Shown: piece by piece, positions 36,142 to 44,941 of the stretch
Layout: every line of letters begins with the position of its first letter
How positions within the stretch are numbered: position 1 is the first letter of the stretch
From: an uncultured Myxococcales bacterium
Lineage (GTDB): Bacteria > Myxococcota_A > UBA9042
Length of the DNA: 64,000 nt
Reading direction: 5' to 3'
Assembly (NCBI GenBank): GCA_903840165.1
Contig: CAIMEY010000012.1
Location: 81,682 to 145,681 of the forward strand
Translations under genes and position numbers: made by a program
Notes under the pieces: model-generated
Seen by the model: the letters and a program-made list of their open reading frames with translations, nothing else
What the model was told of the DNA's origin: nothing
Database searches by the model: none

Positions 36142-36510
36142 CTAAGGCAATCCGCTACATCGCCCTTCGCTGCACTTGCTGACGATGGGCGCCAGCGCAT
36201 TTTGCTCACGGGCAGCGTTGATGTAGGCCAAGCGTCCGGCGCAATCGCTGTCCTGGGTGCAGCTGCAGTCGGGATAGGTCGCAGAATCAAAGCACAACCA
36301 GCCGCTGGCACAGGTGCGCGTTGCCGATGTGCCGCAGACGGTCAATGTCGTGTCGTTCTTGGCGCAAGCCTGCCCATTGCCAAAGGAACTGATTTGCGTA
36401 CACGCAGGCGGCGTGACAACGTTCAGCTCGGTGCTGGCCGTGGTGCAGCTGAAGCTCACGAACGTCGCGGTCCAGACGGCGATGTTGGCAGCAAACCTTT
36501 GCCTTTTCAT
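36142..36510 (-). CDS. Small Cys-rich lipoprotein
   Basis: 122 residues from ATG at 36510, which overlaps the stop of the upstream gene as ATGA; a longer frame exists but lacks a signal. Signal ends WTATFVSFSC. The mature protein contains 11 further cysteines, with a CSCTQDSDCAGRLAY segment that looks like one EGF- or Cys-rich-repeat-like knot. Such proteins are common in Myxococcota. It is coupled to the propeller-like lipoprotein, so the two could form a complex. No enzyme motif is present. Confidence 0.75.
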   Translation of the reverse strand: MKRQRFAANIAVWTATFVSFSCTTASTELNVVTPPACTQISSFGNGQACAKNDTTLTVCGTSATRTCASGWLCFDSATYPDCSCTQDSDCAGRLAYINAAREQNALAPIVSKCSEGRCSGLP

Positions 36511-37640
36511 AGCGGTTGCTTGGCCCAGCGGTAGAGGGTCGAAGCGGTCAGCACCACGCGTTCGTCGGCCGCATGGACGCCGAGTCCAATGAGCGTTTCC
36601 GCCGCCGCGAACTTGAGCGCCGGGCTGGTACCCGGGGGAGACTTGATGTCCTCGACGTTCCAAGATTTACCATCCCAAACGCGGAGTTGCCCCTTTGTAC
36701 CACCAATCCAAGCCATGCTGGCGCTGACCCCGCCCACCGCGTTGTAACCAAACTGACTGCCCGTCAACTTCGCGGCATCAAAGGCCGTCCAGGTGCTGCC
36801 GTCGCCAATGGCTACCCACGGGGCGTCAATCCCGCCGACCGCGTAGACTTGCCCGGTATCGGCGACCCAAAGTTGGGCCGGGGCCACCGCGACGGTTTGT
36901 AGGCTCCAGGCGCCGTTCTTGCCGTGCAACACCGCGCCACCGCTCGACAAGGCTACGCCAACATAGACGTCGCCCGGGGTCCGCGTCGCCACGCAGTTGA
37001 AGCCCACGTCCGTCGTCCAGGACACGCCGACGGGTAGCGTCACCGCGCTGAGGTCGCTGGCGAGCCAGTTGGTTCCGTCAAAATGCCATACATTTCGACT
37101 ACTTCCCACAGCCCAGACATCCGTGTCGCTGCTGCCGGCCACGCCTTTGAACTGGACGGGCGGCGATGGAGCGACATCGCCCGCGACGATCCACGTGTTC
37201 TTTTCCCGCTTTGCCACGGAATTGCCACTGCCGACCACGTACCAAGTTCCCGTGGGGGACACCCAGACGCCCTGTAAGTCGCCAAGATCATTATCTTTTG
37301 GGCTGAGGTCGCTCAGGGTCGTGTCGCTCAGTTGCCAGGCGGACGCTTTGTCGCCGACTACGGCGTATTGGCCCGGTTGTCCCGGGATGATCGCGCAACT
37401 GCGCAGCTTTTGGCCCGAAGCAGTGTCGACCGTCGGCGCGTATTGGGCCCACTTGAGGACGCGCGGTCCGCTCCCAGTATCCGAGGCAGAATCTACGGTT
37501 GCGGTGTCGCCGCCATCGCCGGCACCGGTATCGGTGGCAGCGCTCGCGTCGGCCGTGGTCGTGGCCTTGGTGCTGCAGCCGACGGCCCAACCTGCCAGCA
37601 CAATGGCCAGCATTTGTCCAAGGTTTCTCATTCGTTTCAT
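36507..37640 (-). CDS. Beta-propeller-like lipoprotein
   Basis: 377 residues from ATG at 37640, with GAGGCG five to six bases upstream. Signal and lipobox AIVLAGWAVGC, Ala/Thr/Asp-rich linker, then about 300 residues with recurring blades: GVWVSPTGTWYVVGSGN, VWAVGSSRNVWHFDGTNW, VYVGVALSSGGAVLHGKNGA, AWIGGTKGQLRVWDGKSWN. The G-x-W-x-VG...xWDGxxW pattern recurs about every 45-50 residues and indicates a propeller of six or seven blades. Such proteins bind partners or ligands; no enzymatic residues are visible. Expressed with the small Cys-rich lipoprotein. Confidence 0.8.
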   Translation of the reverse strand: MKRMRNLGQMLAIVLAGWAVGCSTKATTTADASAATDTGAGDGGDTATVDSASDTGSGPRVLKWAQYAPTVDTASGQKLRSCAIIPGQPGQYAVVGDKASAWQLSDTTLSDLSPKDNDLGDLQGVWVSPTGTWYVVGSGNSVAKREKNTWIVAGDVAPSPPVQFKGVAGSSDTDVWAVGSSRNVWHFDGTNWLASDLSAVTLPVGVSWTTDVGFNCVATRTPGDVYVGVALSSGGAVLHGKNGAWSLQTVAVAPAQLWVADTGQVYAVGGIDAPWVAIGDGSTWTAFDAAKLTGSQFGYNAVGGVSASMAWIGGTKGQLRVWDGKSWNVEDIKSPPGTSPALKFAAAETLIGLGVHAADERVVLTASTLYRWAKQPL

Positions 37641-37718
37641 ACCCGCCTCATCGTGCAATGTGGGTGCAGCATACCGTTTGCCGGCACCCTCGTCATCCCT
37701 GAAACCAGAACCAAACGC

Positions 37719-37760
37719 TGTACCTCGAACCCAGCCTGAAATTCGGGCTCGAGGCGCTAG
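37719..37760 (-). terminator. Hairpin after the ClpA-like gene
   Basis: CCTCGAACCC (37723-37732) pairs with GGGCTCGAGG (37745-37754) and inner TGAA/TTC also pairs. It starts three bases past the stop at 37757 on the minus strand (partly overlapping the last codons). The sequence after it reads TACAGCGTTTGG, almost identical to that after the 27.85 kb hairpin, so it may be a repeat-derived terminator. Confidence 0.5.
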
Positions 37761-40363
37761 GTGCTTAAAATGTCAGGTATAATTGGTGGCTGCCCCGACT
37801 GCAGAGGCCTCAGGGCCAAAGCCCCGTCGACCACCGTCAGTTGCATTTCGGCCCCAGGCTGCAGGTCGCCATCGAGCACGCGATCGCTGACAAATGCCTC
37901 CACCAGCGATTCGATACGCGCGCGCAAAGGCCTGATTCCTAAAGCTGGATCGAGTCCCGGGCCGAGCACAAGGTCCACCACGGCAGCATCGGCCTCAAAG
38001 CGAATCAAACGCGCCTGGTACAAGCGTTCTGCACTCTTGCGCAGCGCACGGGCGACGATGACCTGGGCCGACTGCCGAGAAAGCGGCTGAAATACCAGTA
38101 CATCGTCGATCCGACTGAAGAAGTCCTGGGGCAGGGCGGCCCGCGCCTTGTCGACGACCGCAGCCACCACAGCGTCGCTGGCCGCCGAATCGCCAGAAGT
38201 GCTTGTGGCAGCAGGCATATCTGCGCCAAAACCGATGGGCTTGCGCCTCGCGCCGGCAGCCAGCAGATCGGCACCCAAGTTAGCCGTGAGAATTACAATG
38301 CAATTGCGGGCATCGATGATGTGCCCTTGGGCGTCCGTCACTCGGCCGGTATCAAGCAATTGCAGAAGAAAAGCAATGACTTCCGGTGCCGCACGATCGA
38401 TTTCGTCAAACAAAAGCACGCGATAGGGTCGCTTCTGCAACGCCTGGGCGAGAACCCCTTGCTGACCGTGGCCGACATAGCCGGGCGGCGAACCAATCAG
38501 CCGGGACAGGGTGTGGGCCTCAGAATACTCGGTCATATCAAAGCGTTGTAGACTGTCGTCGGCGATGAACAGGCACTGCGCCAGGGCCCGCGCCGTCTCG
38601 GTCTTGCCTGACCCCGGCGCACCGACAAAGAGCAGTGAGGCTACCGGCCTATCTCCGCTAAATCCGGCGTAATTGCGTTGAATTCGCCGAGCGATTCGCA
38701 GCATCAACGCGTCGTGGCCAATGACCAAACCCTGTAACTCTTGGGCCAAATCGCGAATGCGCCCGCGCTCATCGGCCAGCAAGCGCTCCATCGGCACCTG
38801 GGTCAGCCCATGAACCGCCCGCGCCACGTCATCGGCCTGCACCACCGTTTTTCCCGCCCGGCGCGCCTGAGCTCCGGCACGATCCAGAATGGAAATCGCT
38901 TTGTGCGGCAGGCTTTGGTCGGTGATGAAGCGGTGCGACAAATACACGGCGCTTTGCACCGCGTCATGGCTGTACGGCACCCCATGGTGGCGGGCGTAAA
39001 CCGGCGCAACGCCTGCAAGAATCTGGATGGCTTGGGGCACAGTCGGTTCGGCCACCGGCACGAGCTGAAAGCGGCGTTCCATTGCGGGATCTTTGAGGAT
39101 ATGCCGCTCAAACTCGGCCTGCGTGGTCGCGCCGATCAGCGGGAACTTGCCGCGGGCCAAGGCGCTCTTGAGGTCGTTGGCGGCGTCAAGGGGACCATCG
39201 CCTGTGCCGGCACCCATTAAGGTATGGATTTCATCCATGAAAATGATGACACCGCCGTCGGCCTTGGCCACTTCATCGCGGAGTTTGCGCATCCGTTCCG
39301 AAAAGGCCCCACGCAGCGCGGTGCCGGCCAGCAAGGCAGACACCGGAATCTCCACAAGAATCGCGTCGCCCAGCCGACCGTAGCGCTCCGGTTGCGTCGC
39401 TAGGCGATGGGCTAACCCTTCGGCAATCGCGGTTTTGCCGACGCCTGCCGGCCCAACAAGGCACGGATTATTGGTTTGGCGCATCATCAAGACGTCAATG
39501 ATCTGATCGATCAGGTCATCGCGGCCAAAGACGGCATCAATTTCACCGCGTAAGGCAGCAGCGCTCAAGTTGCGCCCCAGCTCACAAAGGGCAGGGTACT
39601 GCGCCGGATCGAGGTCGCGGCGCACCCCTTTGCTGGTCCCCGCCTTGCCTTGCCCTTGATTCGTCAGCGATTGCGGCTTGTTGGCTGGCTCGCCCGGCTG
39701 ATCACCGCCATTTGTAGGCGTCGCGGTCGCTTGGGCCGGCGTCACGGCGCGAAGGGGCTGATGCAAAGGCGCGGGCGGTCGCGGCACGTGCGGCGCGGCT
39801 ATCGGTGCGGGCGGACGGGGCGCGGTCGGTCGAGATATCGGTTGAGGAATCGGTGGTTGCGACGTTGTACTACCAACTCGAGGCAGGTCCGTTCGGCTCG
39901 GCCCTCGGTCGTCCCCTCCCCGCAAGGCTGGCCGCGTACCCGTCGTGGCGCGATCGTTTTGCAGGTTCACAAGGCCAATGGCCCGCGCCCGCAGCGCCGT
40001 TGCATGAACGCCGGCGCGCTCTAAAGTCTTGAGCGCTAAGGCATTTCGCACACGTAGCACACTCGCGAGTAGGATCACGGAAGACACTTCCGGCGACCCC
40101 GTGGAATCAGCCAGTTGCACGGCTTGTGCGTAGATTTCTTCCAGGGCCTCAGCCGAATCCTCGCGCTCGGTCATGCGCTCGAGGGTGTCGAGCAGTCGGG
40201 TGTCATCGACGCCCGCTTCAAAAAGCAGCTCGCGTGCCGGGCAGTTGACGATCAGCATCGCCGCCACCAAGTGTACGGACGTGGTCGGGCGCCCCGAAGC
40301 GCGGGCCACCTGATCGGCCTGCTTGAGGATGGTGCGGACGTCTCTGGACCACCGATCCGCCAC
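37757..40363 (-). CDS. ClpA-type AAA+ unfoldase, second copy
   Basis: 868 residues. Two Clp_N repeats (1-145), a Pro/Thr-rich linker (about 150-235), AAA 1 with Walker A GPAGVGKT and Walker B GGVIIFMDEIHTLMGA, AAA 2 with Walker A GAPGSGKT, pore loop GYVGHGQ and Walker B LLFDEIDRAAPEV. No ClpB-type coiled coil separates the modules. The segment KPIGFGAD lies where ClpA has its ClpP-docking IGL and ClpX its IGF, so docking to ClpP is plausible. The Pro-rich linker between the N-domain and AAA 1 and the lack of ClpS neighbours distinguish it from clpA at 18.6 kb. Type VI ClpV is unlikely, as no type VI genes are present. A hairpin follows the stop. Confidence 0.86.
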   Translation of the reverse strand: MADRWSRDVRTILKQADQVARASGRPTTSVHLVAAMLIVNCPARELLFEAGVDDTRLLDTLERMTEREDSAEALEEIYAQAVQLADSTGSPEVSSVILLASVLRVRNALALKTLERAGVHATALRARAIGLVNLQNDRATTGTRPALRGGDDRGPSRTDLPRVGSTTSQPPIPQPISRPTAPRPPAPIAAPHVPRPPAPLHQPLRAVTPAQATATPTNGGDQPGEPANKPQSLTNQGQGKAGTSKGVRRDLDPAQYPALCELGRNLSAAALRGEIDAVFGRDDLIDQIIDVLMMRQTNNPCLVGPAGVGKTAIAEGLAHRLATQPERYGRLGDAILVEIPVSALLAGTALRGAFSERMRKLRDEVAKADGGVIIFMDEIHTLMGAGTGDGPLDAANDLKSALARGKFPLIGATTQAEFERHILKDPAMERRFQLVPVAEPTVPQAIQILAGVAPVYARHHGVPYSHDAVQSAVYLSHRFITDQSLPHKAISILDRAGAQARRAGKTVVQADDVARAVHGLTQVPMERLLADERGRIRDLAQELQGLVIGHDALMLRIARRIQRNYAGFSGDRPVASLLFVGAPGSGKTETARALAQCLFIADDSLQRFDMTEYSEAHTLSRLIGSPPGYVGHGQQGVLAQALQKRPYRVLLFDEIDRAAPEVIAFLLQLLDTGRVTDAQGHIIDARNCIVILTANLGADLLAAGARRKPIGFGADMPAATSTSGDSAASDAVVAAVVDKARAALPQDFFSRIDDVLVFQPLSRQSAQVIVARALRKSAERLYQARLIRFEADAAVVDLVLGPGLDPALGIRPLRARIESLVEAFVSDRVLDGDLQPGAEMQLTVVDGALALRPLQSGQPPIIPDILST

Positions 40364-40655
40364 AGTCTGCCTCCACCCCGCTAGGGGCCCTTGCCGAGAA
40401 TCAACGCATCACTGCGCGTTTTTGTACCGCGCGGGCATCGCGCTCTGCTGGGCAACTGTTGAGACGTAAAGCGGTCTTTGCGAGGATTGCCCGTGCCCAG
40501 GCCTTCCGAAATTGCCGCGCAGGTATGACCGGTTCGGGCACTGCCTGTCAACCGCCCGTGCCCTGCGCCTATTTTGCGGCGACGTGTCGCGCGAAATACC
40601 TTGAAATTACGCTATTTGCTCGAACGGAAGGGCCAACCAAGTCCAGCCTTACGCC

Positions 40656-41603
40656 CTAGCCGGGCCGAGGCAACGCCCGCCACACGACCATGCGAATCTT
40701 GGCAGCAACCTCAATGGTTACCTGGGCATGGGGGGCGACTTCGATGGGTTCACCGTCGAGGATGACGAGGTCCGGTCGCGAACCGTTGCGCCAGGACAAG
40801 CGCTGCACCGTGCCGAACTGCAAATGCGGGCTATTGCTCAGATTTCCCCGAACCATGCCGAGGACGGCCGCCTGCGATGCCATCGGGCCCAAGGCCGAAA
40901 GGGCCATGTGCAATCCGTCGACCGCGACACTGTGAACACCTGGAAATGGTTTGACAATCTTGAAGAAGCAAGGAAGCGCGCTGAGCACGCCAGCGGTCAC
41001 CACGGGCAAGTGGACCAGTCCCGGTTCGATTTGCACTTTGCCGCGGATCGGCGCGAAGCGATCGCCGGCCAAGCGTTGCAGCGCCAATCGCGTCAGCGTC
41101 AGGCCGACGCCGGTGACTCCCATGTACGGGCCTTGGCGATAATCGGCGTGAATTCGGGCAACTGCGCCGATGCTGGCGGTCATGCCCACCCGTGACGGCT
41201 GTCCGTCCACGCGCACGCGCACGATGGGTACGCGTTGCAGCCGACGCACGCCACGGGTCCAAGCCAAAAGGATTCTTTGTGCAAGCCGCGCCGGGTGTTC
41301 CGAGCCAACCAAGGCCGAGGCTATCGTGTTGATCCGGCCCGCAGGCAAGGCCAGCAAAGGGGGCACTTGGTCCAGGCGGCCAGCGGCATCAAAGCGCGTC
41401 AAAAGATTACACAAAGTGCCGTCACCACCGCCAATGACGATGAGTTCTGCGGGCACGGCGTTGAGCGAACGGATTAGTGCATCAATATCGCTGGGTTGGT
41501 CGGACATCACCAAGCGCAGGCGCGGTGACGACGAAGCCAGCACGTGCGCCAACTCAACCGCCGACACGCGACCCGCTGCAGGATTGATAAGACCGACCAA
41601 CAT
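40656..41603 (-). CDS. Diacylglycerol-kinase-like lipid kinase family protein
   Basis: 315 residues from ATG at 41603 (MLVGLINPAAGR); the frame is open 57 codons upstream but family members begin here. NPAAGR and the motif IVIGGGDGTLCNLLTRF (GGDGT) are the nucleotide-binding signature of DAGK/LCB5 kinases. ALPAGRINTIASALV corresponds to the LGxxNdxA region, with the usual GTxN(D/T) changed to AGRINTIA. No membrane helix. Members phosphorylate diacylglycerol, sphingoid bases or undecaprenol; substrate is not predictable. Neither neighbour suggests a pathway. No strong ribosome site is visible. Confidence 0.82.
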   Translation of the reverse strand: MLVGLINPAAGRVSAVELAHVLASSSPRLRLVMSDQPSDIDALIRSLNAVPAELIVIGGGDGTLCNLLTRFDAAGRLDQVPPLLALPAGRINTIASALVGSEHPARLAQRILLAWTRGVRRLQRVPIVRVRVDGQPSRVGMTASIGAVARIHADYRQGPYMGVTGVGLTLTRLALQRLAGDRFAPIRGKVQIEPGLVHLPVVTAGVLSALPCFFKIVKPFPGVHSVAVDGLHMALSALGPMASQAAVLGMVRGNLSNSPHLQFGTVQRLSWRNGSRPDLVILDGEPIEVAPHAQVTIEVAAKIRMVVWRALPRPG

Positions 41604-41800
41604 CGCAGGCTTCCGCCGGGGACGCGCCACACGCCGCGGGTGCGTAGCATTGCCGTAGCGGGGCTGTAGATGCAAGCGTTGGGCTGCGCGAGACGTTCGC
41701 TGTAGATCGCCGTCGCCAACCGCGCGTCCTTGCTTGCAGGGACCAAGCGATGCAGCATCGACGGAATTGGGCATAGGTCGGCTACAGCTAGGAGTGGTTC

Positions 41801-42259
41801 ATGGCAGAGGAATTCGACTTCTTGGCCCCAGAGCAACCGCTTGAGCCAGCTCAATCGGAGGTCTTGCCTCAAGCCCAAGCTGCCGAGGAACTGCTGCAAT
41901 TCCGTGGCTATATCGTGCCTTGGGCCTCCCAGGCCCTGCTCAACCGTTGTCCTCAGGCGAGGGCGTGGCGGGGTGCCAAGGGCCACATGCAGGCCCGGCT
42001 TGACATGGATTCCCATTTGAAACAGCTGCATCAAGCCCTGCTGTCCGGGCCGGCGCATCAGTTGCTGGCCTATCGGGCCTGGTGGCCCCAGGTTCTCCAG
42101 CAGCGCAGCAGCGGTCAAGCTGAACTAGCTGTAACTGCAGCGGTATTTGCCGAAGCGCTGTACCGATTTCTGCCCGATGCTTCAGCTGCCGTGGCAGTGT
42201 CGCTATGGCGGCAGGCGTTCCCGGTTGAGGCGGTTGCCACGTCGGTGCGTTTGCGATAG
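41801..42259 (+). CDS. Hypothetical protein, 152 residues
   Basis: Starts ATG with AGGAG six bases before, and ends 41 bases ahead of the GltJ-like gene, so they could be cotranscribed. The sequence is helical and Ala/Gln/Leu-rich (EVLPQAQAAEELLQF, LLAYRAWWPQVLQQR), with no signal peptide, no membrane helix and no recognised domain. Codon use matches its neighbours, so it is likely a genuine gene. I assign no function. Confidence 0.65.
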   Translation: MAEEFDFLAPEQPLEPAQSEVLPQAQAAEELLQFRGYIVPWASQALLNRCPQARAWRGAKGHMQARLDMDSHLKQLHQALLSGPAHQLLAYRAWWPQVLQQRSSGQAELAVTAAVFAEALYRFLPDASAAVAVSLWRQAFPVEAVATSVRLR

Positions 42260-42300
42260 AGTCGCGCGTCCTTGCGCAGTGTCCAAATGAGGAATTCCCG

Positions 42301-44856
42301 ATGAAGATCACATGCCCAGCCTGCAATGCCAGTTATCGGTTACCTGACGAGCGCATTCAAGGCAAGAACCGTATCTTCAAGATTGGTTGCAAGAAGTGCG
42401 GTGCCGAAATTCGCGTTCGCGGTGTCGAGACGGCCGAGGAAGTGGGGCGCACGACAATGCCCTTTGCCTTGGAACTGCCTGATGCTGCAAAGCAAACGGC
42501 GAGCCTGCAGGTGTGGTTCGCGGGGCTCGAAGGCAAACAGGTCGGTCCCTTGACCGAGGCCGAAGTCGCCGAACACATCGGGGCCGGGCGCCTAGGGCCC
42601 GCTGACTTGGTGTGGAAGAAGGGATTTTCGCAGTGGATGCCGGTGCGTGAGACGCCACCGTTTGACGAAATGGTGGCCGAAGCGCCGCCCATTCCGGCCG
42701 AAGAGAAGCCTGTCGAGAAGAAGGCACCGCGTCGAGCGCAGACTCTGGAACTCTCTGCAGCGATGATTGAATTGCTGGTCAAGCTCGATGGTCAACAGGA
42801 AGGTGCTGAGGCGCAGACGGTCGAGCCGCCCGCCCTGCCGGCGTTGGATGCCCCGGCGTTGCCGACTTTGGATGCCGATCTGCCGCCGCCGGTTGCCGCG
42901 CGATCGGCTCCAAGTGGTGATCGTGCTGTCGTGCGACCTGCCGTCGCTAGCAAGGCAGATGGTGTTGATTTGGTTGGGGATATGGCGACGGCTGTATCTC
43001 CCGTGCTGGCAGCCGCGGTCGGCGCTCCGCCTTCACCTGCGCGCAGCACCGGCCCGGTAGCCACGGCATGGAGTCAAGCGGCGGACGCAAAGGCCGCGGA
43101 AGCTAAGGCCGCGGAAGCAAAGGCTGCTGAGGCCCGAGCGGCTGAGGCCAAAGCTGCACAGGCCAAGGCTGCGGAAGCCAAAGCGGCAGAAGCGAAGGCT
43201 GCGGTAGCCAAGGCTGCGGAAGCCAAGGCTGCCGAGGCCAAGGCTGCCGAGGCCAAGGCTGCCGAGTCAAAAGCTGCCGAGGCAAAAGCTGCCGAAGCCA
43301 AAGCTGCGGCCCTCGATAGCAAGACGGTCAAGGCTCCGGAATCAAACGGCAAGCCTGGCCAGGCGGCGACCAAGCCCGCAGAGGTTCCGGCCAAGGCGGG
43401 CGACAAGCGGCCGTCAATCGTCGTCAAGCCCCAGGCGGAATCACCAGCACCCAAGGGTAGTTCGCGTCCCAACATTCAGCCTGTTGAGGCGGCTCGTCCC
43501 GTCACGACCCCGGCTGCAGTGAGTGCTTCCCCCGCCGCCCAAGCCAGCGCGAAGGGCGCTGTGCCGCCCGCCAAGTCGCCTGCACCCGTGGCCGCCAAGG
43601 CTGCTGATGTCAAACCTAGCGTTCCGGCTGGCAAAGCTCCTGCGGCCAAGGCGACGACCAAGAGCAAGTCGGGCCTGTACGCCGCGGCCGGTGCTGCTGT
43701 GTTGCTGGTCCTGATTGTGGTCGGCGTGGTCGCGTCTCAGGGTGGAAAACCTGAAGAAAAGCAGACTGAAACTGCTGCTGCTGCGACGGCCCCCGCGGTT
43801 CCGAGCAAGGCCCAGCAGGACTTGGCTGCAGCCGTTGCCGCTGACAAGGCAGCTGCGGACAAGGCGGCGGCTGATAAGGCTGCAGCGGACAAGGCGATTG
43901 CCGACAAAGCGGCCGCGGACAAGACGGCCCAAGGCGATGCTACCGGTCCAGCGGCTGCAGGGGCCGAGGCGGATGCAACGGCCGGGCAACCTGTTGCAGC
44001 GGCTGTGGAAGTTGCCAAGGCGGATGAAGCTGCCAAAGGGGCTGACAAAGCTGTAGCACCTACCGAAAACAAGCCGGCTCCGGAGGCCAAGGCCGACAAA
44101 GCGGATAAGGCCGACAAAGCTGACAAGGCCGACAAAGCCGATAAGGCTGATAAGTCTGACAAGTCCGCCCACGATGACGCAGCCAAGACCGACGCCAAGG
44201 CGGAAAAAGCGGCCAAGGCCGAAGAAGCGCACGCTGCGGCTGAGCAGGCCAAGGCTGACAAAGCAGCGGCAAAGGCTGCAGAAAAGGCCGCTGCGGCGGA
44301 CAAAGCTGCGGCGGACAAGGCGGCTGCTGACAAAGCCAAGTCGGACAAGGCTGCCGAAAAAGCGGCTGCGGCCGAGAAGGCCAAGGCGTCCAAGGACGAT
44401 GAACTCGAGAAAATGATTGCCAAAGCCAAGGCTGACAAAGAAGCCAAGGCGGCCAAGAACCTGCCTCAGGCCGACAAACCGCCCGAACGCAAGAAGTCTG
44501 GGGATGACGACGAACTCGACAAATTGATGAACAAACACGCCAAGGGCGACAAACCGGCTGCTGGCGGTGAGGATACAGGCGGTGGCCTAAGTCAGGGCGA
44601 TGTCAACAACATTGCTGCCCGGGTCAACAAGAAGGTGCTGACCTGCGTGATGCTCGGCGATGTCGAGGGGGAATCGGTCCTCAAGGTCGACGTCCGCGTG
44701 AACAGCGATGGCTCAGTCAACACCGTGAAAGTGCTTGGAAAGTTTTCGGCCTCGTCGGTCGCCAAGTGCGTCGGTGAAGCGGTCAAGTCCCTGCAGTTCC
44801 CGCAGTCCTCAGGGCCACCCAAAAAGTACACCCTCAAGTATTCCGTAGCTAATTAG
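42301..44856 (+). CDS. GltJ/AgmX-like protein: zinc ribbon, GYF, TM, Lys/Ala repeats, TonB-like end
   Basis: 851 residues. Zinc ribbon at the N-terminus with Cys 5, 8, 30 and 33 (MJ0042-type). GYF-2 domain at about 68-115 (VWFAGLEGKQVGPLTEAEV, WKKGFSQWMPV). Then Ala/Lys repeats, about 70 residues of EAKAA (about residues 260-340), a membrane helix at about 456-480 (AAAGAAVLLVLIVVGVVA), periplasmic Asp/Lys/Ala repeats (AADKAAADKA, DKADKADKAD), and a C-terminal TonB/AgmX-PglI domain (VLKVDVRVNSDGSVNTVKVL). This order is that of Myxococcus GltJ, whose zinc ribbon and GYF domain contact MglA and MglB in gliding. Other glt genes are absent, so it may be a paralogue doing another periplasm-spanning task. 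The ATG follows GAGGA. Confidence 0.85.
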   Translation: MKITCPACNASYRLPDERIQGKNRIFKIGCKKCGAEIRVRGVETAEEVGRTTMPFALELPDAAKQTASLQVWFAGLEGKQVGPLTEAEVAEHIGAGRLGPADLVWKKGFSQWMPVRETPPFDEMVAEAPPIPAEEKPVEKKAPRRAQTLELSAAMIELLVKLDGQQEGAEAQTVEPPALPALDAPALPTLDADLPPPVAARSAPSGDRAVVRPAVASKADGVDLVGDMATAVSPVLAAAVGAPPSPARSTGPVATAWSQAADAKAAEAKAAEAKAAEARAAEAKAAQAKAAEAKAAEAKAAVAKAAEAKAAEAKAAEAKAAESKAAEAKAAEAKAAALDSKTVKAPESNGKPGQAATKPAEVPAKAGDKRPSIVVKPQAESPAPKGSSRPNIQPVEAARPVTTPAAVSASPAAQASAKGAVPPAKSPAPVAAKAADVKPSVPAGKAPAAKATTKSKSGLYAAAGAAVLLVLIVVGVVASQGGKPEEKQTETAAAATAPAVPSKAQQDLAAAVAADKAAADKAAADKAAADKAIADKAAADKTAQGDATGPAAAGAEADATAGQPVAAAVEVAKADEAAKGADKAVAPTENKPAPEAKADKADKADKADKADKADKADKSDKSAHDDAAKTDAKAEKAAKAEEAHAAAEQAKADKAAAKAAEKAAAADKAAADKAAADKAKSDKAAEKAAAAEKAKASKDDELEKMIAKAKADKEAKAAKNLPQADKPPERKKSGDDDELDKLMNKHAKGDKPAAGGEDTGGGLSQGDVNNIAARVNKKVLTCVMLGDVEGESVLKVDVRVNSDGSVNTVKVLGKFSASSVAKCVGEAVKSLQFPQSSGPPKKYTLKYSVAN

Positions 44857-44941
44857 CCACTTCCCGGGACGGATCAAGGCGCACATACCTTGAGACGGGC
44901 CAGCGGGGCAGCGGTTTGTTCGCGTTCGCGTTGGAGCCGAC

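Noticed and set aside
37757..40363. Type VI secretion ClpV
   Set aside because: No other type VI gene is in the window, and the N-terminal half and linker look ClpA-like.
43441..44538. Long antisense frames (365 and 239 codons) over the GltJ-like gene
   Set aside because: They read Leu/Gly/Phe-rich or Ala/Ser/Leu-rich noise from the Lys-Ala repeats, and the sense frame has clear domains.
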